The notes below the pieces were generated by a model that was given only the letters and a program-made list of their open reading frames with translations, was not told the DNA's origin and ran no database searches. This document shows, in pieces, positions 1-9,430 of a DNA stretch of 19,360 nucleotides. The translations under genes and the position numbers were made by a program. This DNA comes from Scleroderma bovista. Its lineage: Eukaryota; Basidiomycota; Agaricomycetes; Boletales; Sclerodermataceae. The DNA is taken from positions 1-19,360 of the forward strand of contig JAYMGJ010000730.1 of the NCBI GenBank assembly GCA_037178675.1, in the 5' to 3' direction. Numbering within the stretch: the stretch's first letter is position 1; every line of letters begins with the position of its first letter.

Positions 1-675
1 GTAATACTGATGACAAGAGAACATCAGTAAGCAAGGGATGAGTCACTGCACAGCAGAAGGAGTCACTGATGCACAGCCTAAGAAGTTTGATGGGGGGCTG
101 TGTACCATCAGGAATTTGATGGGACAACAATGGGGAAGATCTGAGATTAATATGGGGATTCATCTGAGACAAAACAGCCACAAGAAGGGTACCAGGGGTC
201 CAGAGGTCTTTTGGGGGGTCAGCATACACTATGGTATAGTGCATGTGTTCTAGTGCCGTTGAAGCGCAACCATGGGCTCCCTTGACGAGCTCTCTTCTGG
301 GAAAGAACGAGAGAGGGTTCTTCTTCCTAATAGCACTATAAAGTGGGGGAATAACTGTCATGGTGCTGGGGGATGTCGTCTGAAAGTAGGGAAGCGGATA
401 GAGTACTGAATTCAACTCATCCAGGGAAGCGAGACGAACAACAGAGGAAGATGGACATGGCAAGTATCTGGGAGGAAGGGACCATAGGCTGAGGGCTCAG
501 GGGACATAGAGATGACCAGAGAAGACTTCTCAAGCTTGACAATAGACCTAAGATGACCAAAGTATGTCCTTGATGCAGGACTGATGAGGAGAACATGCTG
601 ACCGAGAATGAGAGGGACTGAGGGAGCAGGCTGGGAAGATATGTGCCAGGCAGTGCACGGGAACTCTGGGAGAGG

Positions 676-832
676 CTGTCAGACCACATTCTAGGCTCTC
701 TGACGGTATAGTCACATGCCTGATAGCTTCAGAAACGATGGAGCTATTCAAAATATTGGAATGCCGGCACTGGGCGCCTAAAAATGACATTTGGGTGCTA
801 AAAATCATTTCTTCTCTTTCTCCTTCGTTTCT
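676..832 (+). repeat. 157-nt direct repeat, copy 1 (left arm)
   Basis: Near-identical to 915-1071. The one difference I saw is GGCGCC versus GGCACC in the middle. It begins CTGTCAGACC and contains a short inverted pair, GTCAGA...TCTGAC, around 678-704. Its mirrored counterpart in the right arm is 3887-4045, which carries the 2-nt insertion. The direct repeats with a central spacer recall a terminal-repeat miniature element, but the ends lack a clear TG..CA structure or flanking duplication. Confidence 0.9.
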
Positions 833-914
833 TGGTTCTGTGGGTTGACTCGGGCAAAGCCCCTATCCCCCTCTTTGGGGTAGACGTCCCAGCGTCTAGT
901 CAAGGTGTCGGGCT

Positions 915-1071
915 CTGTCAGACCACATTCTAGGCTCTCTGACGGTATAGTCACATGCCTGATAGCTTCAGAAACGATGGAGCTATTCAAAATATTGGAA
1001 TGCCGGCACTGGGCACCTAAAAATGACATTTGGGTGCTAAAAATCATTTCTTCTCTTTCTCCTTCGTTTCT
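915..1071 (+). repeat. 157-nt direct repeat, copy 2 (left arm)
   Basis: Second copy of the 157-nt unit, separated from copy 1 by 82 nt (833-914). Its mirrored counterpart in the right arm is 3648-3804. The 82-nt spacer contains the hairpin-like run CCCCTATCCCCCTCTTTGGGG and has more CpG than the surrounding DNA. The duplication must predate the inverted duplication, because both arms carry the same two-copy arrangement and the same distinguishing base. Confidence 0.9.
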
Positions 1072-1367
1072 CCATCAATTCTTCGGCTTCTTTGATTGTT
1101 CTGGTATGGGAGTTGGACTGCAGACGTGTGCATTCCTTTCTCATACCACAATTGATGTCATTCCTTCAGTTTCTTCTGCTCCTTGGCGGTTCTCGTGCGA
1201 TAGATGACTGTCTGCATTGGCATTCATCTCTCACATCAGGATAGTCTTCTTGTGTGATAGATGGCTACGATGAGGGTCCGTCGTGCTTATCCTTCACATA
1301 AGGATCATTCAATATAGGTGTTATCTTCCATGTTCACTGTACCAAACCTGTTTGGTGCGTGACACCG

Positions 1368-3351
1368 CTGTCCTGGATCATTGATGAAGATTATGATAAG
1401 GGTGCTTGATACTATTCTGCACACAACCACACACTCATGAGTCTTGCCAGTATGTCGAAGTGGCCCACTCAGCATGCCTGAGCACTCTGGCATTGACGTC
1501 TGTTGAAGCAATACCTATATACATAGAGGAACTGCTACTCCAACTCACCTGTTGGGTGGAGTGCACAACCAGAGATGGTAGCGGTAGCTGGTTAAGAGCT
1601 GTTATGTTATATAAGCAATGAACACTGTTTATATACAACAAATAGTGTGATGTGTGGCATGTAACATCTACTCTAAAGAGGACTATTATTAAGTATACAC
1701 TAATATGGGTTGCAGTCTTGTGCACACTTCGTCAACAGTTGACGCCGGGTGCACATGCGACTTCAACAATGTCCTCATCTTCACCTGGTTGGCTACATGC
1801 ACCTTCCTCCAATTACAACACTGTTGCCTGCATTGACAGTGCCCTCGCTCACAGGCGATAGGATGGTAGTGAACCCGTGCATACTCATGCCACTGATGAG
1901 GGAGAAGCTGCCCAAGGTGCTCAATCCTGTTGATTTGGGCCTGTTGCATCAACACCTCACTTGCACGAAAAGAAAGAGTCACCTTCAGCATGACAGGGAG
2001 AGTTGTACTTTAACCAATCATATTATCATCACTATGTGTTTCTACATATGAAAGAAGCTAGAATGTGAGACATGCCATCACATTAACTGTCAGTCAAGCC
2101 AAACAACAGATATGATGACATTGGATAAAATCAGCAGGTGATAGACATACTTCTGAAATATAGTAGACACAACCTCGGTGCACACAACCACCAGTGGCTA
2201 CTCCTATGATATATATTTTGTATGTGTCCATCACACTGCATGTATATGTACCACCATAAGAATGATAAACACCAGCTCCAGAGTCTCAGGCACACTCACT
2301 TGAACAGCTAATCACAGTATGAATAACCTTCCTACTGAAAGTAAAACATAGCTGTAATGTCAAATACTGCATTCTCGCCCCTCGTAAGAGTTGTGAACAA
2401 TGTAATATGCTCCCCCCTGTCATATAACACTAGAATAAATGTACACCACTTACTATGTCTGTCAGTCTGCATTGATAGTGCTATCATTCAATGTATTTGG
2501 CTGTTGTGAGATTTCACCATCATCTTTTACTACTAGTTCCCATGGGGCGCACAGCTAAATACTTCACACTCCACGACAGACAGACAGCTGAGGGCAAGCA
2601 AAAGGCACTCTATGCATGCACTAAGTAACTGGCTCTGTACGGTTACAGTGCAATAACTAACTAAAGTGCATTTCAGGGGCAAGGGACTCCAGTCTGAACA
2701 GAATCAGCGTGCATACAGAAAGCAGGTTGGTCAACACCTCTGTAAAGACGCCGTTCATCAAAGTCCTCCGTCTGCATGGAGAGGCTCGGATCTCCATATC
2801 TCCTCCATTCCAGTTCTACCACCACCACTCATCACTCACACAACAATGCATCTGCCCATGTCACCCCTGTTTTTGGAAGCAGCTCAGAGTACTGATGCTC
2901 TGGATGAATCAGAACTCCCTAGCTGGGAAAGGGATCCTCCATACAATGCCAAGCCTGATTCGACACTGAATGAACAAAAATTCACTCGCAATCTAGTTGA
3001 TGTTATGCTTGAGCAACATTCCAGGCTATCAGATGAAATGAAGGCCCAACAAGCAAAATGCTTTGAAAAAAGAGATCATGAACTCTTCACAGAGTTGGTA
3101 CACAGTATCACAGAGCGGATGGCAAGGTGGACCACTGTTTATGATGTTTTTCAAGGTTGTGTAGATTCTAGTCATCGTCACGACAGAATAGCAGCATGTT
3201 GGTTACAATGGCAAGCTTGAGACATCCATCATATCACAGAAGAGGCATTGGAATTAGAGATTGGTGGAAATCCATACAATAATAGTTCAATGTAGTTACT
3301 TGCCGGGTACTGGTATGCTAAGAACAAGAGATTGCAAGTAACAACGAAACT
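1368..3351. other. Spacer between inverted arms, CpG-poor
   Basis: About 2 kb of AT-rich DNA with very few CpG dinucleotides; only a handful are visible between about 1980 and 2400. TG and CA dinucleotides are abundant. No protein family is recognisable. Short open frames on both strands at 1406-2051 overlap each other and look like chance frames. The only longer frame is at 2846-3220. The composition resembles methylated and decayed repeat DNA, but the region could also be degraded host sequence. Confidence 0.6.
2846..3220 (+). CDS. Hypothetical 124-aa ORF in the spacer
   Basis: Unrecognised. The first ATG of the open frame is at 2846; the frame itself is open from 2666 but without an upstream ATG. 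The protein is charged and probably helical, with an acidic patch (DALDESELPSWERDPP) followed by a stretch rich in E, K, Q and R. The frame ends at TGA after WLQWQA and remains readable for about 24 more codons (DIHHITEEALELEIGG...), so the stop may be a mutated CGA arginine codon, as seen repeatedly in the KDZ pseudogene nearby. It lies wholly inside the inverted repeat's spacer. It may be a fragment of a transposon-borne gene or a chance frame. Confidence 0.2.
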   Translation: MHLPMSPLFLEAAQSTDALDESELPSWERDPPYNAKPDSTLNEQKFTRNLVDVMLEQHSRLSDEMKAQQAKCFEKRDHELFTELVHSITERMARWTTVYDVFQGCVDSSHRHDRIAACWLQWQA

Positions 3352-3647
3352 CGGTGTCACGCACCAAATAGGTTTGGTACAGTGAACATGGAAGATAACA
3401 CCTATATTGAATGATCCTTATGTGAAGGATAAGCACGACGGACCCTCATCGTAGCCATCTATCACACAAGAAGACTATCCTGATGTGAGAGATGAATGCC
3501 AATGCAGACAGTCATCTATCGCACGAGAACCGCCAAGGAGCAGAAGAAACTGAAGGAATGACATCAATTGTGGTATGAGAAAGGAATGCACACGTCTGCA
3601 GTCCAACTCCCATACCAGAACAATCAAAGAAGCCGAAGAATTGATGG

Positions 3648-3804
3648 AGAAACGAAGGAGAAAGAGAAGAAATGATTTTTAGCACCCAAATGTCATTTTT
3701 AGGTGCCCAGTGCCGGCATTCCAATATTTTGAATAGCTCCATCGTTTCTGAAGCTATCAGGCATGTGACTATACCGTCAGAGAGCCTAGAATGTGGTCTG
3801 ACAG
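3648..3804 (-). repeat. 157-nt direct repeat, inner copy of right arm
   Basis: Mirror image of 915-1071. It spans the start of an 80-codon open frame (3672-3914) that has no recognised family and runs through the 82-nt spacer. Confidence 0.88.
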
Positions 3805-3886
3805 AGCCCGACACCTTGACTAGACGCTGGGACGTCTACCCCAAAGAGGGGGATAGGGGCTTTGCCCGAGTCAACCCACAGAACCA

Positions 3887-4045
3887 AGAAACGAAGGAGA
3901 AAGAGAAGAAATGATTTTTAGCACCCAAATGTCATTTTTAGGCGCCCAGTGCCGGCATTCCAATATTTTGAATAGCTCCATCGTTTCTGAAGCTATCAGC
4001 AGCATGTGACTATACCGTCAGAGAGCCTAGAATGTGGTCTGACAG
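3887..4045 (-). repeat. 157-nt direct repeat, outer copy of right arm
   Basis: Mirror image of 676-832, 159 nt long. It holds the only indel distinguishing the two arms (an extra 2 nt near 4000). Confidence 0.88.
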
Positions 4046-4720
4046 CCTCTCCCAGAGTTCCCGTGCACTGCCTGGCACATATCTTCCCAGCCTGCTCCCT
4101 CAGTCCCTCTCATTCTCGGTCAGCATGTTCTCCTCATCAGTCCTGCATCAAGGACATACTTTGGTCATCTTAGGTCTATTGTCAAGCTTGAGAAGTCTTC
4201 TCTGGTCATCTCTATGTCCCCTGAGCCCTCAGCCTATGGTCCCTTCCTCCCAGATACTTGCCATGTCCATCTTCCTCTGTTGTTCGTCTCGCTTCCCTGG
4301 ATGAGTTGAATTCAGTACTCTATCCGCTTCCCTACTTTCAGACGACATCCCCCAGCACCATGACAGTTATTCCCCCACTTTATAGTGCTATTAGGAAGAA
4401 GAACCCTCTCTCGTTCTTTCCCAGAAGAGAGCTCGTCAAGGGAGCCCATGGTTGCGCTTCAACGGCACTAGAACACATGCACTATACCATAGTGTATGCT
4501 GACCCCCCAAAAGACCTCTGGACCCCTGGTACCCTTCTTGTGGCTGTTTTGTCTCAGATGAATCCCCATATTAATCTCAGATCTTCCCCATTGTTGTCCC
4601 ATCAAATTCCTGATGGTACACAGCCCCCCATCAAACTTCTTAGGCTGTGCATCAGTGACTCCTTCTGCTGTGCAGTGACTCATCCCTTGCTTACTGATGT
4701 TCTCTTGTCATCAGTATTAC

Positions 4721-5460
4721 TCTAACCCTTTCGCATTTTTGGTATATTACTCAGCTGATGACTCACTCCCTTACCAATCAATCTTGTCATGCAGCTTACT
4801 CATTCCTTTACTCTGCAGCTTATTCATGCTCCCTATGCTTACTCATTCCTGCTTATCCCTTGCTTACTGATCGCTTACAAACCCCTTACAAAGCTCTTAC
4901 CAATCCCTTACCAGTCCTTGACAAATTCTGCTTACTCCCTTCTCTTTTTGTACTTTAATGCTGTGCCCCCCCATGTATTTAAACCCCTGTGCTCAGCCCA
5001 GTGAAAAGACCCAATTGCACGAAATTATCCCTCTCTCAGACTCTCTCAGTCAGTATCCCCTCAGTTCTTTGAGTCTTGTAGGCTTCAGTGAAGGTCTAAA
5101 GGCTCTGATATCTCAAGTTTATTCAGTCTATTCAAGTCCAAGTGTTTCTCTAGGCTCAAGCGGAGTCTAGCCAGTCAATCCTTCATCTCTCATTGCTTCT
5201 GGATGTCAGGAGCCCCCTTGTCCCCTTGCTGCACCCATCTCTAGGTGTAGTATTGCTGTTTCAGTCTCAGTCAACCCAATCCCTGCTTTGACACTTCCTA
5301 GGCTTTAGGAAGAGTCCAGACCCCTATCCCCTTCATCTTCTATTACTCCTGTACCCCAGGAGTATCCTGCATCACCGTCTGCATCACCCTGTTGGTGTAG
5401 ATCCTCTTCCCCCCTCCTCAGCACATCCTCTCTGGACACCACAGAGGTAAACCACCACTC
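4721..5460 (+). promoter_or_regulatory. LTR-like promoter region with degenerate repeats
   Basis: From about 4740 to 4945 the sequence is built of loose repeats of a 10-12 nt theme (TTACTCATTCC, TTACCAATC, TTACAAACCCC, CTTACTGATC). This is followed by a TATA-like TATTTAAA at 4976-4983 and a pyrimidine-rich stretch with CTCTCAGACTCTCTCAG near 5034-5050. I associate this layout (U3 repeats, TATA box, transcription start about 30 nt later) with LTR retrotransposon promoters in agaricomycetes. No second LTR, gag, pol, primer-binding site or target duplication is visible, so at most this is a solo or partial LTR. An adjoining theme (CCCTTGCTTACTGAT) also occurs at the end of the right inverted arm near 4685, suggesting the arm and this region may be parts of one element. 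Confidence 0.35.
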
Positions 5461-5533
5461 GCACATTTTTGTAGTCCTTTGTTGGTGTTGTGTTTGGGTT
5501 ATTACTCTGACCCAAATCCACACTTTGACTCAC

Positions 5534-6324
5534 ATTGGGCATATCCCCCTCATGCAAGTTGGTAATGTTGTATCCACGCAGAACCACAGTAATCTGAGCT
5601 AACACCCAGAGTCCACAATTGTACCCATTAGATTGCAGAGGTTTGACCTGAATTTTGTTGAATGATGGTCTTCAAGTATATTTAGTAGTACTTACCACAA
5701 TTGGGTGTGCCGACCAGCTTCCCCCATCATTCCGAGGAACTCCGAGCCTCTTGAAGGCAACATGGGACAAGCAGGTGATAAACTGGATGATGTCCTGTAA
5801 AGTGTCAGCAAGAATGGTAGTTAGAAGTATAAAAATACCTTTGTCTCGTGTTTCCACGGCTTTTGCTCAGCCAAGCTGTTGAAGAGGAGTAGCTGTTTCG
5901 AGGTAAATTTGATAATACAAACAACCCAGTGCCCGACAGGAGATGGACAGTGAATGGGGAGTATCCATATGGGGAGTATCCATGTTGGTTTCTCCCAATA
6001 GCAAGTCCATGATATATTTCTCCATGAAATGTTATCTTCCACATGATATTGGATGCAGGGGAGATCATGTGTTGACAGTATGGCACACTGTGCAGCATTC
6101 CGGGATAGAAACTTTGAGTACAGTAGGGCAGAACAGCCGTTGATACATATGTCATTGAGTCGAGCAGTTTGGCAGGCAAGGTGCTCATAGTCGTCCATCT
6201 CGAAGGTCTGGCAAGGAAACCCATCCTGTGGGTTTCGAATGCGCATTGTGAAAACCCCACAAATGATAAGTGTGTTACTGTACACGTTGATCGTATTGCT
6301 TGTGGGGGCCTGAAGAGGATATGT
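5534..6324 (-). other. Ulp1-like cysteine protease domain fused to KDZ
   Basis: Exons 6324-5839, 5794-5696 and 5647-5534 join in phase 0. Landmarks in order: ARLNDICINGCSALL (substrate-groove block typical of Ulp1/C48 peptidases), VGHWVVCIIKF with the catalytic His at 5929-5931, LLLFNSLAEQKPW, then LQSNGYNCGLWVLAQITVVL with Gln at 5633-5635 and the nucleophile Cys at 5615-5617. Ulp1 proteases remove SUMO or SUMO-like proteins using a His-Asp-Gln-Cys arrangement. Here the Asp expected in LLFDS is Asn (5878-5880), so the enzyme is probably impaired. There is no stop codon between 6324 and 5534. A 15-nt tandem duplication adds five residues (WILPI twice) before the catalytic His. The last 20 or so residues of the domain are not identified. 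Confidence 0.75.
5954..5983. repeat. Perfect 15-nt tandem duplication in the Ulp1 coding region
   Basis: ATGGGGAGTATCCAT occurs twice, back to back (5954-5968 and 5969-5983). It keeps the reading frame and duplicates WILPI on the minus strand. It looks like a slippage-type duplication in this copy. Confidence 0.95.
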
Positions 6325-6358
6325 CTAAGTGTGAACAAATAGACACAATGGAACTTAC

Positions 6359-7867
6359 AAAAGGGAGTTCCCAAATAAAATTGACACTATGGGAGAGATT
6401 CTGATCTGCGTTGTCACCCAAGGTATCTTCATTAGTGCAGGGATCAGCTTCCACATCTTCAAGAAGATCTGTCAAGGCAATTTCATTGGGGTCTAGAAGA
6501 TATTCAGCTGCATCGAGGTCAGCTTGTGGTAGGGTGGAGGCCTCCTCACTTAGACCATCTACAGTGCATACAACCAGAGGCAGCCACTGGAGCTCCAAAG
6601 GCATAGGAGCACCTGCAAGGGAACTGGCAATAGACACGGCAGTGCATGCTCAACATTGATAGCAGATGCCGGATGCCAGCAGAGTGGGCCATTTTTCCAA
6701 TAATGTCGTTAATGACTCTCTATGTCGCTGGAGTACAAGAGCATACATAGAATCTAAAAGAGTGTTAGTCAATGAAGCTAATAAATCATTTGACATACTT
6801 GCAGGCTGTCAGATGGCGAGTTCAATGGCACACAGCTCACGTCCATACCACCAGCACATATTGTCAGCCTCAATGCCAAGGCGATGTTGTTCTTCATGGC
6901 AATGATCAGACTTGAGGACCACTCTAATACCTTCTCTCATGTCAATATCTTCAAGCCAACGTGGGATTTCACTGATCGAAGGTGTGACCCAGATGTCTTG
7001 AAGAAGGCTCTGGTCATTGCAAAGTTCTGCAAGCTTCGTTGGGAGCGGTGAGGGGAGGGGGATACCCGAAGATGGGTCGTACAACTCAGCCAGACATTCA
7101 CAGTAAGAATTAAATTTGTGGATTGCAGACATAAGAGCAGGCTGATGCTTGGTGATTGCTTTGCGAGTCTGTTGATGGAGTTTCGTACCTAGAAAGAGAA
7201 ATGATGTTACAGCGAGTTAAACATTCAATAAACCTGACCTAAGGTCTTCTGTGTGCCCCCTACAGCACAATCCAGCTTATCCCATTCAAAAAAGCTACCA
7301 ATTGCCTGCTTCCGAATGTTGATCTTCAAGTCGCGTGCCAATAGAAGAGTTTGGACAAACTCCAAGCTGACACCATGGAGTTCCAGGAACCTGTCTTGGA
7401 TGTTCAAAGATGCAAATAGTGTATCTACCTTAGTTAGAAGCCAATCATGACTATGTTCCAAGCTCTGGAGAGCCTACAAGGTATCCTGTGTGGCATCCTT
7501 CTTGATTATCGTCTGGGCAGTCTGTAGTGCCCTGTCCAAAGCCTCTAAGTCCGACTGCAGTCCAAGAACTGTGTCCGGTTCTTTTTTCAGCTGTGCTGGT
7601 GCATCTCATGATAAAGTATCAGACATGGACTTCAGGTGCATGATGTGAAGACTTACAGGCTCATACTGAAAGCTGTGCGCTGCATTGATCAGACCACTGC
7701 TTCCACAATTCTGAAATTTCGAATCTGCAGGTGTGAATGATGCACTGTGCTTCATCGCCTTGTTCAGCAATGCCTTTCTTCAATCGACGTTGAATCCAGT
7801 TGCTGAGATCATTTCACATCTCAATCCCCAACACAGCAGCATGATGATCAATAAGCCAGATGTGCCG
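6359..7867 (-). other. C-terminal helical region of the KDZ transposase
   Basis: The block starts after the intron at 7925-7868 with RHIWLIDHHAAVLG. It contains the family-typical segments LELHGVSLEFVQTLLLARDL, KINIRKQAIGSFFEWDKLDC, TKLHQQTRKAITKHQPALMS, PLPTKLAELCNDQSLLQDIW and HRLGIEADNMCWWYGRELC. It ends in an acidic stretch (DAAEYLLDPNEIALTDLLED) before the Ulp1 domain. Four in-frame stops interrupt it (7814-7816, 7474-7476, 6806-6808, 6650-6652). Residues that are usually Arg are Cys, His or Trp at several sites (LDCAVGG, ELCNDQ, EADNMCWW). The probable intron around 7660-7613 could not be placed exactly. Confidence 0.75.
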
Positions 7868-7925
7868 CTGATGCTGAGTGGGTGTTATGAGATGCAACCA
7901 ACTTATCACAACAAATTGCACTTAC

Positions 7926-8700
7926 TGATGACGCTCGCTCAATGCCAATCAGTTTGATGAAGCATGACCAGAGTCATTTGGTTCCCTCTCCATCTGAGAG
8001 ACCTAGACCTGGGATAATTTGAGGGTTATACATGAGCTGGCAGGCCCATTCATGCCCATAGGCATGCATGGCAGTTGTGGCAAAACAGATGTGACGAACG
8101 ATGTCATCACAAAGAATGTCAAACTTGCGGATGTCAGTACTGGTCAATATCAGTGCAATTTGGCATACCTTTTCTAAAGAACGGGCCAGCACGCATCCGA
8201 TGTTGTATAGTACAACTACTGTGGCTGAAGGCGGCAGGAGTGCAAAGAGGTGTTCAATGAGCACAATGCTAAATATCTGTTGCTCACCAGGAGTGTCAAT
8301 GTTAGCAAAAAATAGAGGAATGTCATGGTGACAGATAAGTGCCATGATCCTGGTGTCATCAAAGCATCCCATAGCAGCCTTCTGTTTGTTGCCATCAGCG
8401 GCATCATATGATGCCTCACATTGATCAATTGCTTCGTCAGGGACCACGGCACACCATTGTTTCAGTACCCGCTTATGTGCTTGTTGAATCTGATGCCCAA
8501 CTCATTGACTTGAGCCTTTGGAATGAAGTAAATAGGATCATAGAGCTGAGGGCAGCTACCTGCAGAACGTCGATGATGATGGTGGAAATCGCCATCAGTA
8601 GCAACGTGAATATCTCCACCACCTTGCAACAAACGTCCAAATATGTCACCTGCAAAGCACACTGGGCATCCCTGGATGAGGACAGATGCACATGAATCTG
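7926..8700 (-). other. KDZ transposase catalytic core (RNase H fold), inactivated
   Basis: The CPVC motif (about 8668) is followed by GGGDIHVATDGDFHHHHRRS, where the first catalytic Asp is at 8594-8596. A frameshift near 8460 leads into VPDEAIDQCEASYDAADG, FDDTRIMALICHHDIPLFF, ANIDTPGEQQ, ATVVVLYNIGCVL, HAYGHEWACQL and LGLSDGEGTK. The acidic residue I expect in the VLYDVGC block is Asn here (codon AAC, 8202-8204). After DGEGT the usual Glu-Arg is Lys-stop (7974-7976). The frame then continues LWSCFIKLIGIERASS to a GTAAGT donor at 7925. The element's DNA-cleavage enzyme is therefore almost certainly dead. Confidence 0.8.
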
Positions 8701-9080
8701 GCACCATCGGAACCTCTTGGTCAGAGGATGGCAAGATGCTCAGAAATGCACCAACGACGCTGGGGATTGGGAGAGATGTCATGGATGGTCCTGAGGGTGA
8801 CAGTATAAGTATTATCTGTGCAATGGAGGATATGCACATGTCATGGCCATCGTTGTCATCATCAATGGTGGATGCTTGGTGGATTGCGTGATTCAAAATT
8901 CTTCAATACCATTCGGCAACAACTTTTGATGATTTCTTCGACACAACGCTCAACTTGCACTTGCAAAACATCATACCACTGCACCGCATGGGAAAGACTG
9001 CGACAAAATGGTTCTTGGACAGCCCCACCCTGTGGAGCACATCTATAAGTCAGAGTAATCAGTAGCAATGTGACACATAC

Positions 9081-9430
9081 CTCCCGGGTGGTCACTCAGA
9101 AACCTCAGCACTCATAATGAGTATGAAGCGCAGAGGCAAGTGCGCTGATAGAGTCGCATGCACACTCAAACAATGCACAGTAGAATGTGAGCAGGTTGAC
9201 AGAAATGGCTAGGCATGGTTGAGATGGGGCAGTGGGAAAGAGTCCAGAGCGCAGAAGCAGCTGGGGGAGTGACGAGCACACACAGCTCAAGACTGTTACA
9301 GTAGCAAAACCTAGAGAAATATTAGTGTCTACACAAAGAGGTCAATATGAAACATACAGTCAAAATGAAGGCAAAGGAGAGAAGTGCGCTTGGGCTCGCA
9401 ACTTCGATAGCAGCCGATCAATGTTGCATC
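9081..9430 (-). other. CxC1-like cysteine cluster exons of the KDZ pseudogene
   Basis: After a frameshift near 9430 the frame reads GCYRSCEPKRTSLLCLHFDC. It crosses a 47-nt intron (9357-9311) and continues with LSCVCSSLPQLLLRSGLFPT and APSQPCLAISVNLLTFY. This is the cysteine cluster I know as the CxC1-like domain preceding KDZ transposases, probably a zinc-binding DNA-recognition module. Several cysteines here are probably decay products: the family usually has arginine in YRALFER and HYERRGFRV, where this copy has YCALFEC and HYEC-stop-GF-stop-V. The last exon of the block ends at 9081 before a 38-nt intron. Confidence 0.75.

Larger units (their letters stand above)
1..1367 (+). repeat. Left arm of giant inverted repeat
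   Basis: This arm is the reverse complement of 3352-4720. I compared the two nearly end to end by eye and found one substitution (1350 G, where 3369 T would predict A) and one 2-nt indel near 711 (the right arm has an extra 2 nt at about 4000). Base 1 of the window is already inside the arm, so its outer boundary is not visible. The arm contains only short open frames with no recognised family. Its inner end is sharp at the GGTGTCACGCACC-type sequence near 1357-1367. It could be a long terminal inverted repeat of a transposon, an inverted pair of LTR-type fragments, or an inverted duplication made during replication or assembly. I cannot choose among these. Confidence 0.95.
3352..4720 (-). 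repeat. Right arm of giant inverted repeat
   Basis: This is the inverted copy of 1-1367, 1369 nt long because of a 2-nt insertion near 4000 within a TATCAGCAGCATG context. The pairing rule is x + y = 4721 outside that indel and 4719 inside it. Beyond 4720 the sequence continues into LTR-like DNA; whether the left arm does the same cannot be seen. A 155-codon open frame at 4258-4725 runs through the distal half, but it starts at a non-ATG codon and matches no family I know. No target-site duplication is visible at the inner junctions (1367/1368 and 3351/3352). Confidence 0.95.

Noticed and set aside
4258..4725. 155-codon open frame at the end of the right arm as a gag or host gene
   Set aside because: It begins at TTG, has no recognised motif and is mirrored in the left arm only as fragments.
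8216..8452. 78-aa minus-strand frame overlapping the KDZ core
   Set aside because: It is the out-of-frame shadow of the FDDT...HDIPLFF coding segment.
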